A stretch of DNA of 64,000 nt from Chromatiaceae bacterium (GCA_024235395.1 JACKMK010000001.1:744001-808000); one strand, 5' to 3'; positions 42,777 through 52,487 are shown, numbered from the stretch's first letter. Numbers and translations: made by a program. Notes: generated by a model from the sequence alone, not told the origin.

Positions 42777-44132
42777 TCAAACGGCCACGACGGGGTGCTC
42801 CCGATTGACCGCCTTGGCGATCCGGAAGTACTGGGTCAACGGGATGTTCGACGGGCACACGTAGGCACAGCAGCCGCATTCGAAACACTGGTCGAGGTGG
42901 AAATCGGCCTGCATGCGCCCGTACTCGCGCTTTTGCGCCAACTGGCCAAGCAACGATGGGTTCAGGTGCATCGGACAGGCCTCGACGCAGCGCGAGCACT
43001 TGATGCATGGAAACACGGTGCGTGGCTGCTGGTCCTGGTCGCCGCGTTCGTAGACGACGACACCCGACACCCCCTTGGTGACCGGTACCTCCAGCGACGC
43101 GACCGTCATCCCCATCATCGGACCACCGAGGATCACCTCGTTGGCACTGCCGATGACGCCGGTCTGCTGCAGCAGGAAGCCGACGGGCGTACCGATGGGC
43201 ACCCGGTAGTTGCCGGGTTTGGCCACGCCGGGACCGGACACGGTCACGACGCGCTCGATCAGACCGGCACCCTGCGGCAGCAGATCACCGATCTGCGCCA
43301 GGGTCCCGACGTTGTAAACCGCGACACCGAGATCGGCGGGCAGACCGCCCTCGGGGACCTGTCTGCCAAGCAGGCTTTCGACCAGCATCTTCTCCGCACC
43401 CTGTGGGTACTTGGCCGCGACCGCCTGCACCGAGATCGCCGGGTCGTCAGCGAGTCGGGCTTCGATCTCGACGACCGCGTCCATCTTGTTGTCCTCGATA
43501 CCGATCACCGCACGTTCGGCACCGGTCGCACGCAGCACGATCCTGATCCCGCGCAGCAGTGCTGCGGTCTGTTCCAACATCACGCGATGGTCGCAGGTCA
43601 GGTAGGGCTCGCATTCACAGCCGTTGACCAGCAGCGTATGGATGCGCCTGCCGGCCGGCGGCAGCAGTTTGACGTGACTCGGGAAGGCCGCACCGCCCAG
43701 GCCGACCAGACCGGCGTCCTTGACCGCGTCGACGATCTGTTGCGGCGACAGTCCCATCGCGTCGACCGGGTCCTGGTACAGCACCTCCTGGCTCGCTGCC
43801 TGGTATACGTCGATCACGATCGCCGGCGCGCGCGGCCCTTCGGCGGTCGGCCGCAGATCGATCGCCCTGACCCGCCCCGTTGCCGGGGCATGCATCGGTA
43901 CCGAGACATGCCCGTCGGCGCGGGCAATCGGTTCGCCGCGCACCACTTCCTGGCCGGCCACGACCAGCGGCACCGCCGGCGCCCCCTTGTGCTGCGACAA
44001 CGGCACGATCAACTGCGGCGCGAACGGCAGGCGGCGGATTGCCTGGCCCGCGGTCAGCGCCTTGTGCTCGACCGGAAAGATGCCGCCGTGCGAGAACGTC
44101 TTGTGACGCCTGAACAGGTTCAAGAAGCCCAT
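42777..44132 (-). CDS. rnfC: Rnf complex subunit RnfC
   Basis: 451 residues, at the short end of the family. Two [4Fe-4S] motifs, CIKCSRCVEACP and CFECGCCAYVCP, sit in the C-terminal third; the NADH/FMN-binding part is GLGGAAFPSHVKL and the EDNKMDA segment. It lacks the long Ala/Lys-rich tail of many gammaproteobacterial RnfC proteins. It accepts or delivers electrons between NADH and the complex, and lies 16 nt after the pyruvate oxidoreductase. Confidence 0.95.
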   Translation of the reverse strand: MGFLNLFRRHKTFSHGGIFPVEHKALTAGQAIRRLPFAPQLIVPLSQHKGAPAVPLVVAGQEVVRGEPIARADGHVSVPMHAPATGRVRAIDLRPTAEGPRAPAIVIDVYQAASQEVLYQDPVDAMGLSPQQIVDAVKDAGLVGLGGAAFPSHVKLLPPAGRRIHTLLVNGCECEPYLTCDHRVMLEQTAALLRGIRIVLRATGAERAVIGIEDNKMDAVVEIEARLADDPAISVQAVAAKYPQGAEKMLVESLLGRQVPEGGLPADLGVAVYNVGTLAQIGDLLPQGAGLIERVVTVSGPGVAKPGNYRVPIGTPVGFLLQQTGVIGSANEVILGGPMMGMTVASLEVPVTKGVSGVVVYERGDQDQQPRTVFPCIKCSRCVEACPMHLNPSLLGQLAQKREYGRMQADFHLDQCFECGCCAYVCPSNIPLTQYFRIAKAVNREHPVVAV

Positions 44133-44148
44133 CTTTGCCGAGTACCGC

Positions 44149-47100
44149 TTACTGGTACTTCTCCGCCCGCTTGATCAACTTGTCGAGGTCCTTCTCGCCG
44201 GCATTCCAGGGTGTGCCGGGATGCAGACACCCGGCGGTACACTTTTCCGCGGCCTTGACGATGTCCTTGAACGCCGCGCCCTTGGGGTCGATCACGACCG
44301 CCTGTTTCTGATCGTTGTACCGGAACACCTTCGGTGCGATCTCGGTGCATTCGTCACACGCGGTGCACTCGGGCGTCTCCACCCAGACCGGCTCGTAGTC
44401 CCACGGCAGGTTGGCCGCCGGGGCGCTGCCCGGCACGACCTGGGCGGTCGCCGTCGGCACGGTCAATCCACTCAATGCCGACGCATCACCGCCATTGGCC
44501 AGCGCGAGCAGACCCGCCGTGATCGAACGCGCCATCTCGGCCTGCGTCTCGGCACGCACCTGCTCCAGGTCCACCCGCCTGTCGACACCGACCAGCGACT
44601 TGAGCTGGCGCCAGAAATCACGGCGCTCCACGGTCGAGGTCACGAGCTCCTGTGCAACCAGCACGCGCACCAGGCGGTTCTTGGCATCGGTCGCCCAGAT
44701 GTAGGGGAACCTCCCCTCTCGATCGTCCTCGTCGAGATCGATGAATTCGGCCAGGGGGACCATGTCGTCGTGCCAGGTCTCGGGCGGCGCCTTACGGAAG
44801 TGTTTCCGGAAGCGCCCCTCGGTGAGCGCAAAATCGGCGAAGGTCAATGGCACCTCGAGGCTGTCCTGCCGACCGTCCTCGGTCTGGTATTGCAGCGTGT
44901 ATTCCGGCCAGTCTTCGTCCAGCCCCGGGTTGCCTTCGATCGAGCAGCATTCCTCGAAGGTCACGCCTGCATCCGGGTCGTAACGGAACAACGGATAACC
45001 GCGCGACTCGACCGCCAGCTTCGACTGATGGTTCGACATATCGTCGCCGACACCATGCTCCGGCTGGCACACGGCATAGATGTTGAACAGCGCCGGTCGG
45101 CGGCTGTTCAGACCGTCGATGTAACCCTCCAAGAGGTGGGTGACATGCGCCATCGAACTCTGCAGCACGAACGAGGTGCGATGTGCCATGCCGATCAGGC
45201 TCATCTCCTTGCGGATCTCGGTCTTGCCCTTCCAGGCCTTGCCATACGGTGACATATCGGCGACCTGACCGACGAATCCGGAGGTACAGGCCTGTCCGCC
45301 GGTGTTGGAATAGACCTGGGTGTCGAGCACCAGCACCTTGATCGGCATGCCCGACGCCAGCGCACGTGAAAGATTCTGGAAACCGATGTCGTACATGGCG
45401 CCATCGCCGCCGACACTGACCACCGGTGGACACAGCCGCCACTCCTCGTCACTGAACTGCTTCCAGTTGAAGTGGGTGAAGAACGCATCGTGCTCGGCCG
45501 GCGTGTACCTGCCGTCGAGTTCGAGCTTGGCCTGGCGCACCGCCTTGAAGCCGTCGGCCATCTTGCGCATGTGACCTTCGAAGATGCCCATCGCAACCGA
45601 CGGCGAATCCTGAAACAGGTGGCTGGTCCACGGGAACGGATAGGGATTGAACGGGAAGGTCGAACCCCACACCGAGGTGCAGCCGGTGGCGTTGATGATG
45701 CCCATCTCGGCGCGCCCCCTGCCGGTCTTGCCCTCGGTGTATTGCCACTTCAGGTATCGCAGTTTCTCCAGCAGTTGGGAGACCCAACGCAGCCACTTCT
45801 GGTCGACCGGTTGCGCACCCCCGGCGAGCGAACCCGACAGCTCGGCCAGTGTCAGATCGCTGTCCCGATGACTGTCCACCGCCTCGTCGATCTTGTGCAG
45901 GTTGGAAAGATCCATCCCCTGCGCGAGCTTGAGGCGCACATGGGTCTCGAGACGGTTGATCAGGTCGTCGATCTCCGCCAGATGACGCTTCACGCGTGGC
46001 TGCATCAGCGCGGTCACGGTACCGGTAAACAGGTGGATCACCGTTTTCTCGCCACAACCCATACAGGCGCCATCGCCGGACAGCATCGACTGGTAGTTGC
46101 CCTTGTCGAGCAACAGTGTCTCCAGGGCGCCGGCCTTCTCTTCGAGGTCGTCGATGCGGATGAAATCGGGATCTGTGGTCGGCAGGTCGAGCCAGAAGTC
46201 CCAGTCGCGGCGCATGCGTTCGACCGCATCGGGCGTCTGTTTCTCCGCGACCAGGGCCAGATCGTCGCAGACCTCTATGCATTCCATGCAGCCCTTGCAG
46301 GTGTAGGGGTTGACGGTGATCGCGAACAAACCGCCGCTTCCCTTGCTCTTTTTCTCGCGATTGCTCCAGTACGGCTTGGTCACGCTGAAGGCAAAACCAC
46401 CGAGTTGTGCCGCGAACAGGCCGAACTCCTCTTCGAGCACCTTCCTGGCGTCACCGTCGAGCGTGCTCTCCGCGAGGTGCTCGAGGATCGCCTGGTCGAT
46501 CAGCGCCACGACATCGGCCGCCTCTCCGCGCGTCTCGATCAATGCACGCAGGCGCTTCTCGACCCCGCGCGACTCGCGCCGCAGGTGTAGCGTCGGCCGA
46601 CCCTGGGTCTCGATACGCAGGATCGCCGCGGTGAAAACATCCCCGATGGTATTGACCAGGCCCGGGATCGCGCTGTCCGGGCAGACCGTGTAGCAGTTGC
46701 CGCAGGCGGTACAGTTCTCCGCGACGAACTTCGGGTACTCGAAGCGGATCTGGGTCATGTCGCGAAACACGCCGGTCGAGGCCGGGATCAACGACAGCGC
46801 CTGGTACGGATCGGCCAGGTTGCCGTTGCCACGACCGCTGTTGTAGAAGGCACCGGTCTGCTCCCAGAAACGGTGGATGTCGGATACGCCACCGTCGGCC
46901 TCGGGCAGGTGTTTGAGCATCACCGGCAGCGACAGCGCCTTGCGCCTTGCAGTCGCGTGGCTGCCCACCACCTTGTCGGTGATCTCGCGGACCTCTTCGA
47001 AACCGCGGCGTACGACGCGCAGGTTGTCCTGCACCACGCGCTCGCCCTTGTCGCCGAACTTGTCGCGCAGCTGGCGTTCGATCGCCTCGAACAGGCCGGC

Positions 47101-49074
47101 CTCGTCGAGTCCGGCACGTTCCATCAGCGGCGACGCGGCGAAAAACGCACCCTGGAAGGCATTGCCCTGCATGCGGAACTGCAGCTCGGCATTGGATGCC
47201 TCTTCACGCGCGATCTTGAAGCCGTCCACATGGAACATGCGGATGTCGTGCTCGACGATGAAGCGCTGAGCGGCGACCGGGATGCGCGCCCAGACATCCT
47301 GCGCGGCCTCCAGTTCGGACTGCAGGATGAACACACCGCCCTGCTTCAATCCGAACAGCGGGTTCGAGTGGGTGAACACGTTCGGATCGGGCGACATCGT
47401 CACATCGACGTAGGTGTACTCGCAGTTCAGGCGGATCGGCTCCGGCGCCGCCGAAAGGAAATAGGTCGTCGGCTGTCCCTTTTTCTCGGAACCGTATTTC
47501 GGGTTGGCACGGATGTCGAAACCGAGCAGTTCGTACAGGGTCATCGCGAGGTTCTTGCCGGTGGTGACCGCGCCCCAGCCACCGACCGAGTGCATGCGCA
47601 CGGTAATCGCACCCTTGGGCAGCAGGTCCGGGTTTTCGCTGCCCTTCAGCGCCAGGTCCTTGATCCGTGGATAGGCATCAAGCGTACGCTGAATGCGGAT
47701 CTCATCCTTCGGGTCGGTCGGCTCGCGCACGAAATCCACGCCGAGATAGAAAAACTTGTGCTGGCCGCCGTCCGGCAGCATGTTCTCGAACGCCGCGATC
47801 AGCCCCTCGGGCTGCAGATCGCGCGAACCCAGTCCGTAGGCCGCGGAATACAGCGGCGGCATCTCGGCATGGCCCAGCTCGGCGTAACCCGGGTACGGCC
47901 TGCGCCCCTCGTGTGCGCCATGGCCGTTCTCGAGACACTTCGTCAGCGCCGCGCGCACCTCGCGCATGATCGGCAGGTCCTCGGCGAGCGGCTGGTCGGT
48001 GCGTTCGAGCACCGCGACACCTTTCTTGTTGCGCAGCAGGTGCCCGATGAGGTCGCCGGGGAAAGGTCGGAACATCGTGATGTCGATCACGCCGAGCTTG
48101 AGCTTGCGGGTTTCGCGCAGGTAATCGACGACCGCCTGCGCCTGCACCACCATGCTGCCCTGGCCGACGATCAGATAGTCGGCATCCTCCACCCTGTACG
48201 CGCCGACCCGGTGGTAGCGCCTTCCCGTCAGCGCGAAGTACTCGTCCATCACCCGGTCGGCGATGGTCGAGATATGTTCGAAGAAATAGGGGCGCTGTGC
48301 GGCGACTGCCTGCATGTACGCATCCTGGTTCTGTACCGAACCCGAGAGCATCGGGTTGTCTACATCCCATATCTCGGGGACCCGGCGGCGTTTCTCGCCG
48401 TACACAAGGCGTTGTGCCGGCGTCGGGCTGGCGATGATGTCGTCGGGTCGGCCGAGGAACTCCTCGATCAGCGCACGCTCGGGCACCTGCAGTGGTTCGA
48501 TCAGGTGGGTGGTCAGAAAGCCGTCCTGGCCGACCGCGGCCGGTGTGAGCGATAGCTCGGCGATCTTGCGTGCGATCAGGTTCAGGTCGGCGGCACCCTG
48601 CGCGTTGTTCGCGAACACCTGGAAGAAGCCGGTATCGTCGATGCAGTGGTAGTCGTCGTGACCGCAATGCACGTTCAGCGAGGCCTTGGTGATCGCCCGG
48701 CTGCCGATATTCAGCACATAAGGCAGGCGCTTGCCGACCGCGGCATACAGGGATTCGTGCATGAAGGCCACACCCTGGGCCGACGAGAAGTTGGTCGCGC
48801 GCAGGCCCGACATGGACATCCCGGCCGTCACCGCCGCTGCGGCATGTTCCGATTCCGGTTCGACGAACACCAACGGCTTGCCCGAGATGTTGACGTGCCC
48901 CCGGGCGGTCTCTTCCGCCCAGTACTCCCCCATCTGGGTCGACGGGGTGATCGGATAGGCCCCTGCTGCATCCGAGGCCTCGCGCTCGCACATGATCACG
49001 GCGCTGTTGCCGTCCATCGCCATGCGGATGCCGGGGTACTTGAACTGCGGTTCACTGGTCTTCTTGCCGAACAT
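44149..49074 (-). CDS. Pyruvate:ferredoxin oxidoreductase with extra inserts and C-terminal ferredoxin
   Basis: 1641 residues, against ~1170-1200 for ordinary NifJ/PorA fusions. Domains in order: pyruvate-binding start (GAYPITPSTQMGEYW), core domain II, gamma domain (HSVGGWGAVTTGKN), first [4Fe-4S] CTACGNCYTVCP near 786, a ~140-residue insert before the second CKGCMECIEVC near 925, thiamine-diphosphate domain (GDGACMGCGEKT near 1003, INATGCTSVWG near 1126 with a ~90-residue helical insert between, GGDGAMYDIG near 1223, SNTGGQ), and a C-terminal ferredoxin-like module CTACDECTEIAPKVF with CTAGCLHP near 1568-1615. It interconverts pyruvate and acetyl-CoA plus CO2 using ferredoxin. Sitting between rnfB and rnfC, it probably hands electrons to Rnf or takes them for pyruvate synthesis. 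Confidence 0.9.
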   Translation of the reverse strand: MFGKKTSEPQFKYPGIRMAMDGNSAVIMCEREASDAAGAYPITPSTQMGEYWAEETARGHVNISGKPLVFVEPESEHAAAAVTAGMSMSGLRATNFSSAQGVAFMHESLYAAVGKRLPYVLNIGSRAITKASLNVHCGHDDYHCIDDTGFFQVFANNAQGAADLNLIARKIAELSLTPAAVGQDGFLTTHLIEPLQVPERALIEEFLGRPDDIIASPTPAQRLVYGEKRRRVPEIWDVDNPMLSGSVQNQDAYMQAVAAQRPYFFEHISTIADRVMDEYFALTGRRYHRVGAYRVEDADYLIVGQGSMVVQAQAVVDYLRETRKLKLGVIDITMFRPFPGDLIGHLLRNKKGVAVLERTDQPLAEDLPIMREVRAALTKCLENGHGAHEGRRPYPGYAELGHAEMPPLYSAAYGLGSRDLQPEGLIAAFENMLPDGGQHKFFYLGVDFVREPTDPKDEIRIQRTLDAYPRIKDLALKGSENPDLLPKGAITVRMHSVGGWGAVTTGKNLAMTLYELLGFDIRANPKYGSEKKGQPTTYFLSAAPEPIRLNCEYTYVDVTMSPDPNVFTHSNPLFGLKQGGVFILQSELEAAQDVWARIPVAAQRFIVEHDIRMFHVDGFKIAREEASNAELQFRMQGNAFQGAFFAASPLMERAGLDEAGLFEAIERQLRDKFGDKGERVVQDNLRVVRRGFEEVREITDKVVGSHATARRKALSLPVMLKHLPEADGGVSDIHRFWEQTGAFYNSGRGNGNLADPYQALSLIPASTGVFRDMTQIRFEYPKFVAENCTACGNCYTVCPDSAIPGLVNTIGDVFTAAILRIETQGRPTLHLRRESRGVEKRLRALIETRGEAADVVALIDQAILEHLAESTLDGDARKVLEEEFGLFAAQLGGFAFSVTKPYWSNREKKSKGSGGLFAITVNPYTCKGCMECIEVCDDLALVAEKQTPDAVERMRRDWDFWLDLPTTDPDFIRIDDLEEKAGALETLLLDKGNYQSMLSGDGACMGCGEKTVIHLFTGTVTALMQPRVKRHLAEIDDLINRLETHVRLKLAQGMDLSNLHKIDEAVDSHRDSDLTLAELSGSLAGGAQPVDQKWLRWVSQLLEKLRYLKWQYTEGKTGRGRAEMGIINATGCTSVWGSTFPFNPYPFPWTSHLFQDSPSVAMGIFEGHMRKMADGFKAVRQAKLELDGRYTPAEHDAFFTHFNWKQFSDEEWRLCPPVVSVGGDGAMYDIGFQNLSRALASGMPIKVLVLDTQVYSNTGGQACTSGFVGQVADMSPYGKAWKGKTEIRKEMSLIGMAHRTSFVLQSSMAHVTHLLEGYIDGLNSRRPALFNIYAVCQPEHGVGDDMSNHQSKLAVESRGYPLFRYDPDAGVTFEECCSIEGNPGLDEDWPEYTLQYQTEDGRQDSLEVPLTFADFALTEGRFRKHFRKAPPETWHDDMVPLAEFIDLDEDDREGRFPYIWATDAKNRLVRVLVAQELVTSTVERRDFWRQLKSLVGVDRRVDLEQVRAETQAEMARSITAGLLALANGGDASALSGLTVPTATAQVVPGSAPAANLPWDYEPVWVETPECTACDECTEIAPKVFRYNDQKQAVVIDPKGAAFKDIVKAAEKCTAGCLHPGTPWNAGEKDLDKLIKRAEKYQ

Positions 49075-49105
49075 GTTTTTTCCTCAACACTCTGTCTCGC
49101 CGCGC

Positions 49106-49981
49106 TCACCCGATGGGCAGTGCGGTCTTTCTGATGACGGGCCGGGCATCACGCCCTTTGGTCAGGCGTTCGTCCGGTTCGCGCCAGACGATCGCGCCGG
49201 TCGGGCAGCGCTCGATCGCAACCTTGGAGGCAAGCCGGTTCTTGCCGTAGTCGATCACCGCGAGGTTGTCGACGATGGTGATCAGCCCCTCCGGTGAATC
49301 GACCGCACAACGCTCACAGGCGGTGCAGATCACCTCGCATTGCGCCTCGGCGCGATCGCCGAACTCGCGGTTGCGGCACGCCACCCACAGTCGGTGGCTG
49401 ACCGGATGGATCTCGAACAGGTCCTTCGGACAGACATCGACGCAGTCGCCGCAGGCAGTGCATTTCTCCGCATCGACGACCGGTAGGCCGTGGACATCCA
49501 TCCGGATCGCTTCGAATGTGCAGACGGTCGCGCAATCACCCATCCCGAGGCAGCCCCAGGCGCAACCCTTGCCGCCACCGGACACCAGGTGCGCAGCCCG
49601 ACAGCTTTTGAGACCGGCGTAGGACGCGCGGATATGGGCGACGTGTGCACCGCCGGCGCAGGCCAACCGCGCCACGCGTCTCTCGTGCCTGCCGAGCTCG
49701 ACGCCGAGGAAGTCCGCGATCAGTTGATTGGTGCCTTTCGCGTTGACCGTACACAGTCCCGGGTCGACCTCGCCCTTGACCAGCTTTTCGGCGAACGGCC
49801 GACAGCCCGGTGTTCCGCAGGCCCCGCAGTTGGCCTTAGGCAACAGGTCCTCGACCTCGTCGATACGCGGATCTTCGAGAACGAACAGCCAACGATTGGC
49901 GACGACGAGGACGGAAGCCAGGAAGATGCCCAACACGGACATGAAGGCCACCGCGACGCCGACAAACTGCAACGAACTCAC
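49106..49981 (-). CDS. rnfB: Rnf complex subunit RnfB, iron-sulfur protein
   Basis: 291 residues from a GTG at 49981 with AGGGG 6 nt upstream (a TTG six codons earlier is less likely). One membrane helix, then NCGACGTPGCRPFAEKL (the [4Fe-4S] RnfB signature), and further cluster motifs CTACGDCVDVCP and CTACERCAVDSP, the latter with the final Cys-Pro altered. It accepts electrons from ferredoxin. It is the first gene of the minus-strand cluster. The usual order is rnfABCDGE; here B leads and A ends the series. Confidence 0.93.
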   Translation of the reverse strand: MSSLQFVGVAVAFMSVLGIFLASVLVVANRWLFVLEDPRIDEVEDLLPKANCGACGTPGCRPFAEKLVKGEVDPGLCTVNAKGTNQLIADFLGVELGRHERRVARLACAGGAHVAHIRASYAGLKSCRAAHLVSGGGKGCAWGCLGMGDCATVCTFEAIRMDVHGLPVVDAEKCTACGDCVDVCPKDLFEIHPVSHRLWVACRNREFGDRAEAQCEVICTACERCAVDSPEGLITIVDNLAVIDYGKNRLASKVAIERCPTGAIVWREPDERLTKGRDARPVIRKTALPIG

Positions 49982-50201
49982 CCGATACCCCTGGAGCAAG
50001 CGCGGCCGAAACCGGTCGATTTACAGTTGTACGGCTTGTGGCCGTGTGCGGAACGCCGAGCGCCGAGGTGCGGCGGGAGACGCCCTTGCCGGGATCACAG
50101 TTCCCGGACATGAACCCTGAGGCGCCATTGGGTAATGGGCCCCGAAAGCGAAGGATGCGAGCCAGTCTATGGACCGCCGATCGATTGCAAACGGGAAGGT
50201 T

Positions 50202-50220
50202 TTTAATAGTCGCTATTGAA
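50202..50220. promoter_or_regulatory. Inverted repeat upstream of rnfB
   Basis: TTTAATAG / CTATTGAA are 8-nt arms around TCG with one mismatch. It lies ~220 nt upstream of the rnfB start and near an AT-rich block, which is a plausible operator position. No specific regulator is inferred. Confidence 0.4.
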
Positions 50221-50243
50221 GCGATCGCAGGCGCACCGCGAAA

Positions 50244-50258
50244 TTGTGCATCGCACAA
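50244..50258. promoter_or_regulatory. Perfect inverted repeat TTGTGC-ATC-GCACAA
   Basis: 6-bp arms with a 3-nt centre. On either strand the adjoining A/T run has the wrong position for a terminator (A run after it on the plus strand), so an operator is more likely. Confidence 0.45.
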
Positions 50259-50707
50259 AAAACAGGACCGAACCTGAAGGATTTTTATATTTTTAAATCA
50301 ATATCTTATTTGCACTTATTCAAGTCACGATGAAGGATCGACAGCCCCTGAAGGTTACCGCCTAAACCCATGTGGCATGGTGAGTTTTTGTTGATGCCGG
50401 TCAAATTGAACGGTGAAGGATTCCGTGCCGCGCGGCGCTGGCCAAGACCGGTACAGCGCAACTGGACGGGGCGGATGTCCCTGCGGCGGGGCGAACAACG
50501 CTCGATGCGGACAGGCGTCACGACCACCCACGACCGGGCGGCGACAAGTCAATACGCGGGTGAAATGCGCTCCGCACGGGACCTGGTCGACTGCCGGGTA
50601 TGGCCGGCACGCTAAAGCTCGGGCCGGGGATGCCGATCTTGGCAGATGTTCTCCAACACCCCCGCACCGGCGCATGTCGACCGGTGCGCCCTGGCGAGGA
50701 ATCCGGC

Positions 50708-51652
50708 ATGACCAGCTTCATCAATTCGGTGGATCAACGAACCAAGTTGGCGGGAACCAACCGCCTCGAGGTGCTCCTGTTCAGCCTCGGTGTGGACCTC
50801 GCAACCGGACGCAAGGAGGTGTTCGGCATCAACGTGTTCAAGGTTCGCGAGGTCATGCATGTACCGGACATCACACATGCGCCCGACATGCCGGATTCGG
50901 TCGAGGGCATGGTAAGCCTGCGTGGCAGCATGGTACCGATCATCAATCTGGCGAAGTTCTGCGGCGTACACGGCGAAGAAAAGCCGAAGATCCTGATGGT
51001 CACCGAGTACAACAAACACGTGCAGGGGTTTCTGGTCGATTCGGTGGAAACCATCGAACGACTGAGTTGGGACGAGGTCAAGACACCGCCGCCGATGATG
51101 TCGAGTCGCCTGGGCGGCCTCGTGACGGGTGTTGCCGAATTGCCCGACAAACGTCTCGTGATGATCATGGACGTCGAGAAAGTACTGGCGGAGACCGCCC
51201 ATTTCTACGACCAGGAGCAACTGTTCGATACCATCCAGCCGTACCAGAAACGCGAGGTTCAGGGTCTGTTCGCCGACGACTCGAGCGTCGCACGCAAACA
51301 GATCTCGACGACCCTCGACAGGATGCAGATCAAGTACATCGCCACGGTCAACGGTGCGGAGGCATGGTCCAGACTGAAGGCGATCGCAGAGCAGGCAGAG
51401 GCGGCCGGACAGCAGGTCATCGACGTGCTGCAGTTCGTACTGACGGATGTCGAAATGCCGGAAATGGATGGATACGTGCTGACCCAGAAGATCAAGAGCG
51501 ATCCTCGCTTCAAAGGCGTACCTGTCCTGATGCATTCCTCGCTCACCGCGGATGCCAACCAGCTGCTCGGCAAGGAGATGGGCGTCGACGCCTATGTGCC
51601 CAAGTTCGAGCCGAACGAGCTTTCGAACGTACTCGCCCGGGTACTCGGCTAG
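50708..51652 (+). CDS. cheV: Chemotaxis protein CheV
   Basis: 314 residues from the ATG at 50708 (GAGGAA 6 nt upstream; the longer frame from 50600 lacks family character). The CheW-like domain (residues ~12-165, GINVFKVREVM, SVEGMVSLRGSMVPIINLAKFCG, GFLVDSVETIERLSW) is joined to a receiver domain (from ~175, LFADDSSVARKQI, FVLTDVEMPEMDGY, SLTADANQ). CheV couples receptors to CheA with adaptation by phosphorylation. No other che genes are in the window. Confidence 0.95.
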   Translation: MTSFINSVDQRTKLAGTNRLEVLLFSLGVDLATGRKEVFGINVFKVREVMHVPDITHAPDMPDSVEGMVSLRGSMVPIINLAKFCGVHGEEKPKILMVTEYNKHVQGFLVDSVETIERLSWDEVKTPPPMMSSRLGGLVTGVAELPDKRLVMIMDVEKVLAETAHFYDQEQLFDTIQPYQKREVQGLFADDSSVARKQISTTLDRMQIKYIATVNGAEAWSRLKAIAEQAEAAGQQVIDVLQFVLTDVEMPEMDGYVLTQKIKSDPRFKGVPVLMHSSLTADANQLLGKEMGVDAYVPKFEPNELSNVLARVLG

Positions 51653-51786
51653 CCGCGATGATCGGCGAATGCACCGACCGCATCAGTTCGGCGTCGCCCG
51701 GACCGACAGCGACCTAGACGCTGCGCCCGGGACACCCACGCGGGGTCGCCGGTCGGCGGCGGGCCAGAGAGCCGGCCAGCGACCGA

Positions 51787-51807
51787 CGACGCTACCCGGT
51801 AGCGTCG
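51787..51807. repeat. Perfect 10-bp inverted repeat after cheV
   Basis: CGACGCTACC and GGTAGCGTCG around a single C, ~135 nt after cheV and ~110 nt before mogA. There is no T tract, so it may be an operator of mogA or a Rho-dependent end structure. Confidence 0.4.
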
Positions 51808-51919
51808 CGGAACTCTCGGATCTCCCTGCTGCTGCCGCACCCGGGCCGGCGTACCGGGACTGTGCGGCCATGCCCCGGCCGCGTATCCTGCCCTCCCAAA
51901 ACCCCTGAGAGGAGCTGTG

Positions 51920-52477
51920 ATGACCCAGTCCGTGCGTATCGGTATCGTGACCGTTTCCGACCGCGCCAGTCGCGGCGAGTACCAGGACCTCGGAGGCCCG
52001 GCGATCCGCGAGTGGCTCGAGCGCGCGCTGATCACCCCCTGGGAAGCCCTGGCCCGGATGGTCCCGGACGAACAAGGCGAGATCGAGCAGGCATTGCGCG
52101 AACTCGCCGATCACGACGGCTGCTGCCTGGTTGTCACCACGGGGGGCACAGGCCCGGCAAAGCGCGACGTGACACCCGAAGCGACCGCGGCGGTGTGCGA
52201 GAAGATCCTGGACGGTTTCGGCGAACAGATGCGCGCCGTTTCATTGCGTTTCGTGCCGACTGCGATACTCTCGAGGCAGATCGCCGGTATCCGCGGCACA
52301 ACCCTCATCGTCAACCTGCCCGGAAAGCCGAGCGCCATCGCGGACTGCCTGGACGCGGTGTTTCCAGCAATCCCGTACTGCATCGATCTGATCGACGGGC
52401 CCTTTGTCGAGACCGACGAGGCCGTGGTCAGGGCATTCCGACCGAAGAACAAACCGGCCACTGAACAAGCCGGTTGA
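51920..52477 (+). CDS. mogA: Molybdopterin adenylyltransferase (MogA/MoaB family)
   Basis: 185 residues from the ATG at 51920 (AGGAG 5 nt upstream). IGIVTVSDRASRGEYQDLGGP is the family start, and the signature CCLVVTTGGTGPAKRDVTPEA binds molybdopterin; LPGKPSAIADCLDAVFPAIPYC follows. It adenylylates molybdopterin before Mo insertion. The mid-region RFVPTAILSRQIAGIRG supports MogA rather than MoaB. It is convergent with the lipoprotein gene. Confidence 0.93.
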   Translation: MTQSVRIGIVTVSDRASRGEYQDLGGPAIREWLERALITPWEALARMVPDEQGEIEQALRELADHDGCCLVVTTGGTGPAKRDVTPEATAAVCEKILDGFGEQMRAVSLRFVPTAILSRQIAGIRGTTLIVNLPGKPSAIADCLDAVFPAIPYCIDLIDGPFVETDEAVVRAFRPKNKPATEQAG

Positions 52478-52487
52478 CGTCGCCGGG

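Larger units (their letters stand above)
49982..50707. other. 726-nt intergenic control region between rnfB and cheV
   Basis: This gap separates the divergent rnfB (minus) and cheV (plus) genes. It contains two inverted repeats (50202-50220 and 50244-50258), then a strikingly AT-rich stretch at 50280-50320 (runs of T and A in otherwise GC-rich DNA) that probably carries one or both promoters. From 50380 to 50700 several overlapping frames exist but none has a ribosome site plus recognisable protein. Confidence 0.55.

Noticed and set aside
42180..44174. Plus-strand open frame of 664 codons across rnfD and rnfC
   Set aside because: It is antisense to well-identified rnf genes and has no start site or homology.
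50370..50615. Plus-strand frames upstream of cheV
   Set aside because: No ribosome site plus protein family; they lie in the control region and are replaced by the ATG at 50708 for CheV.
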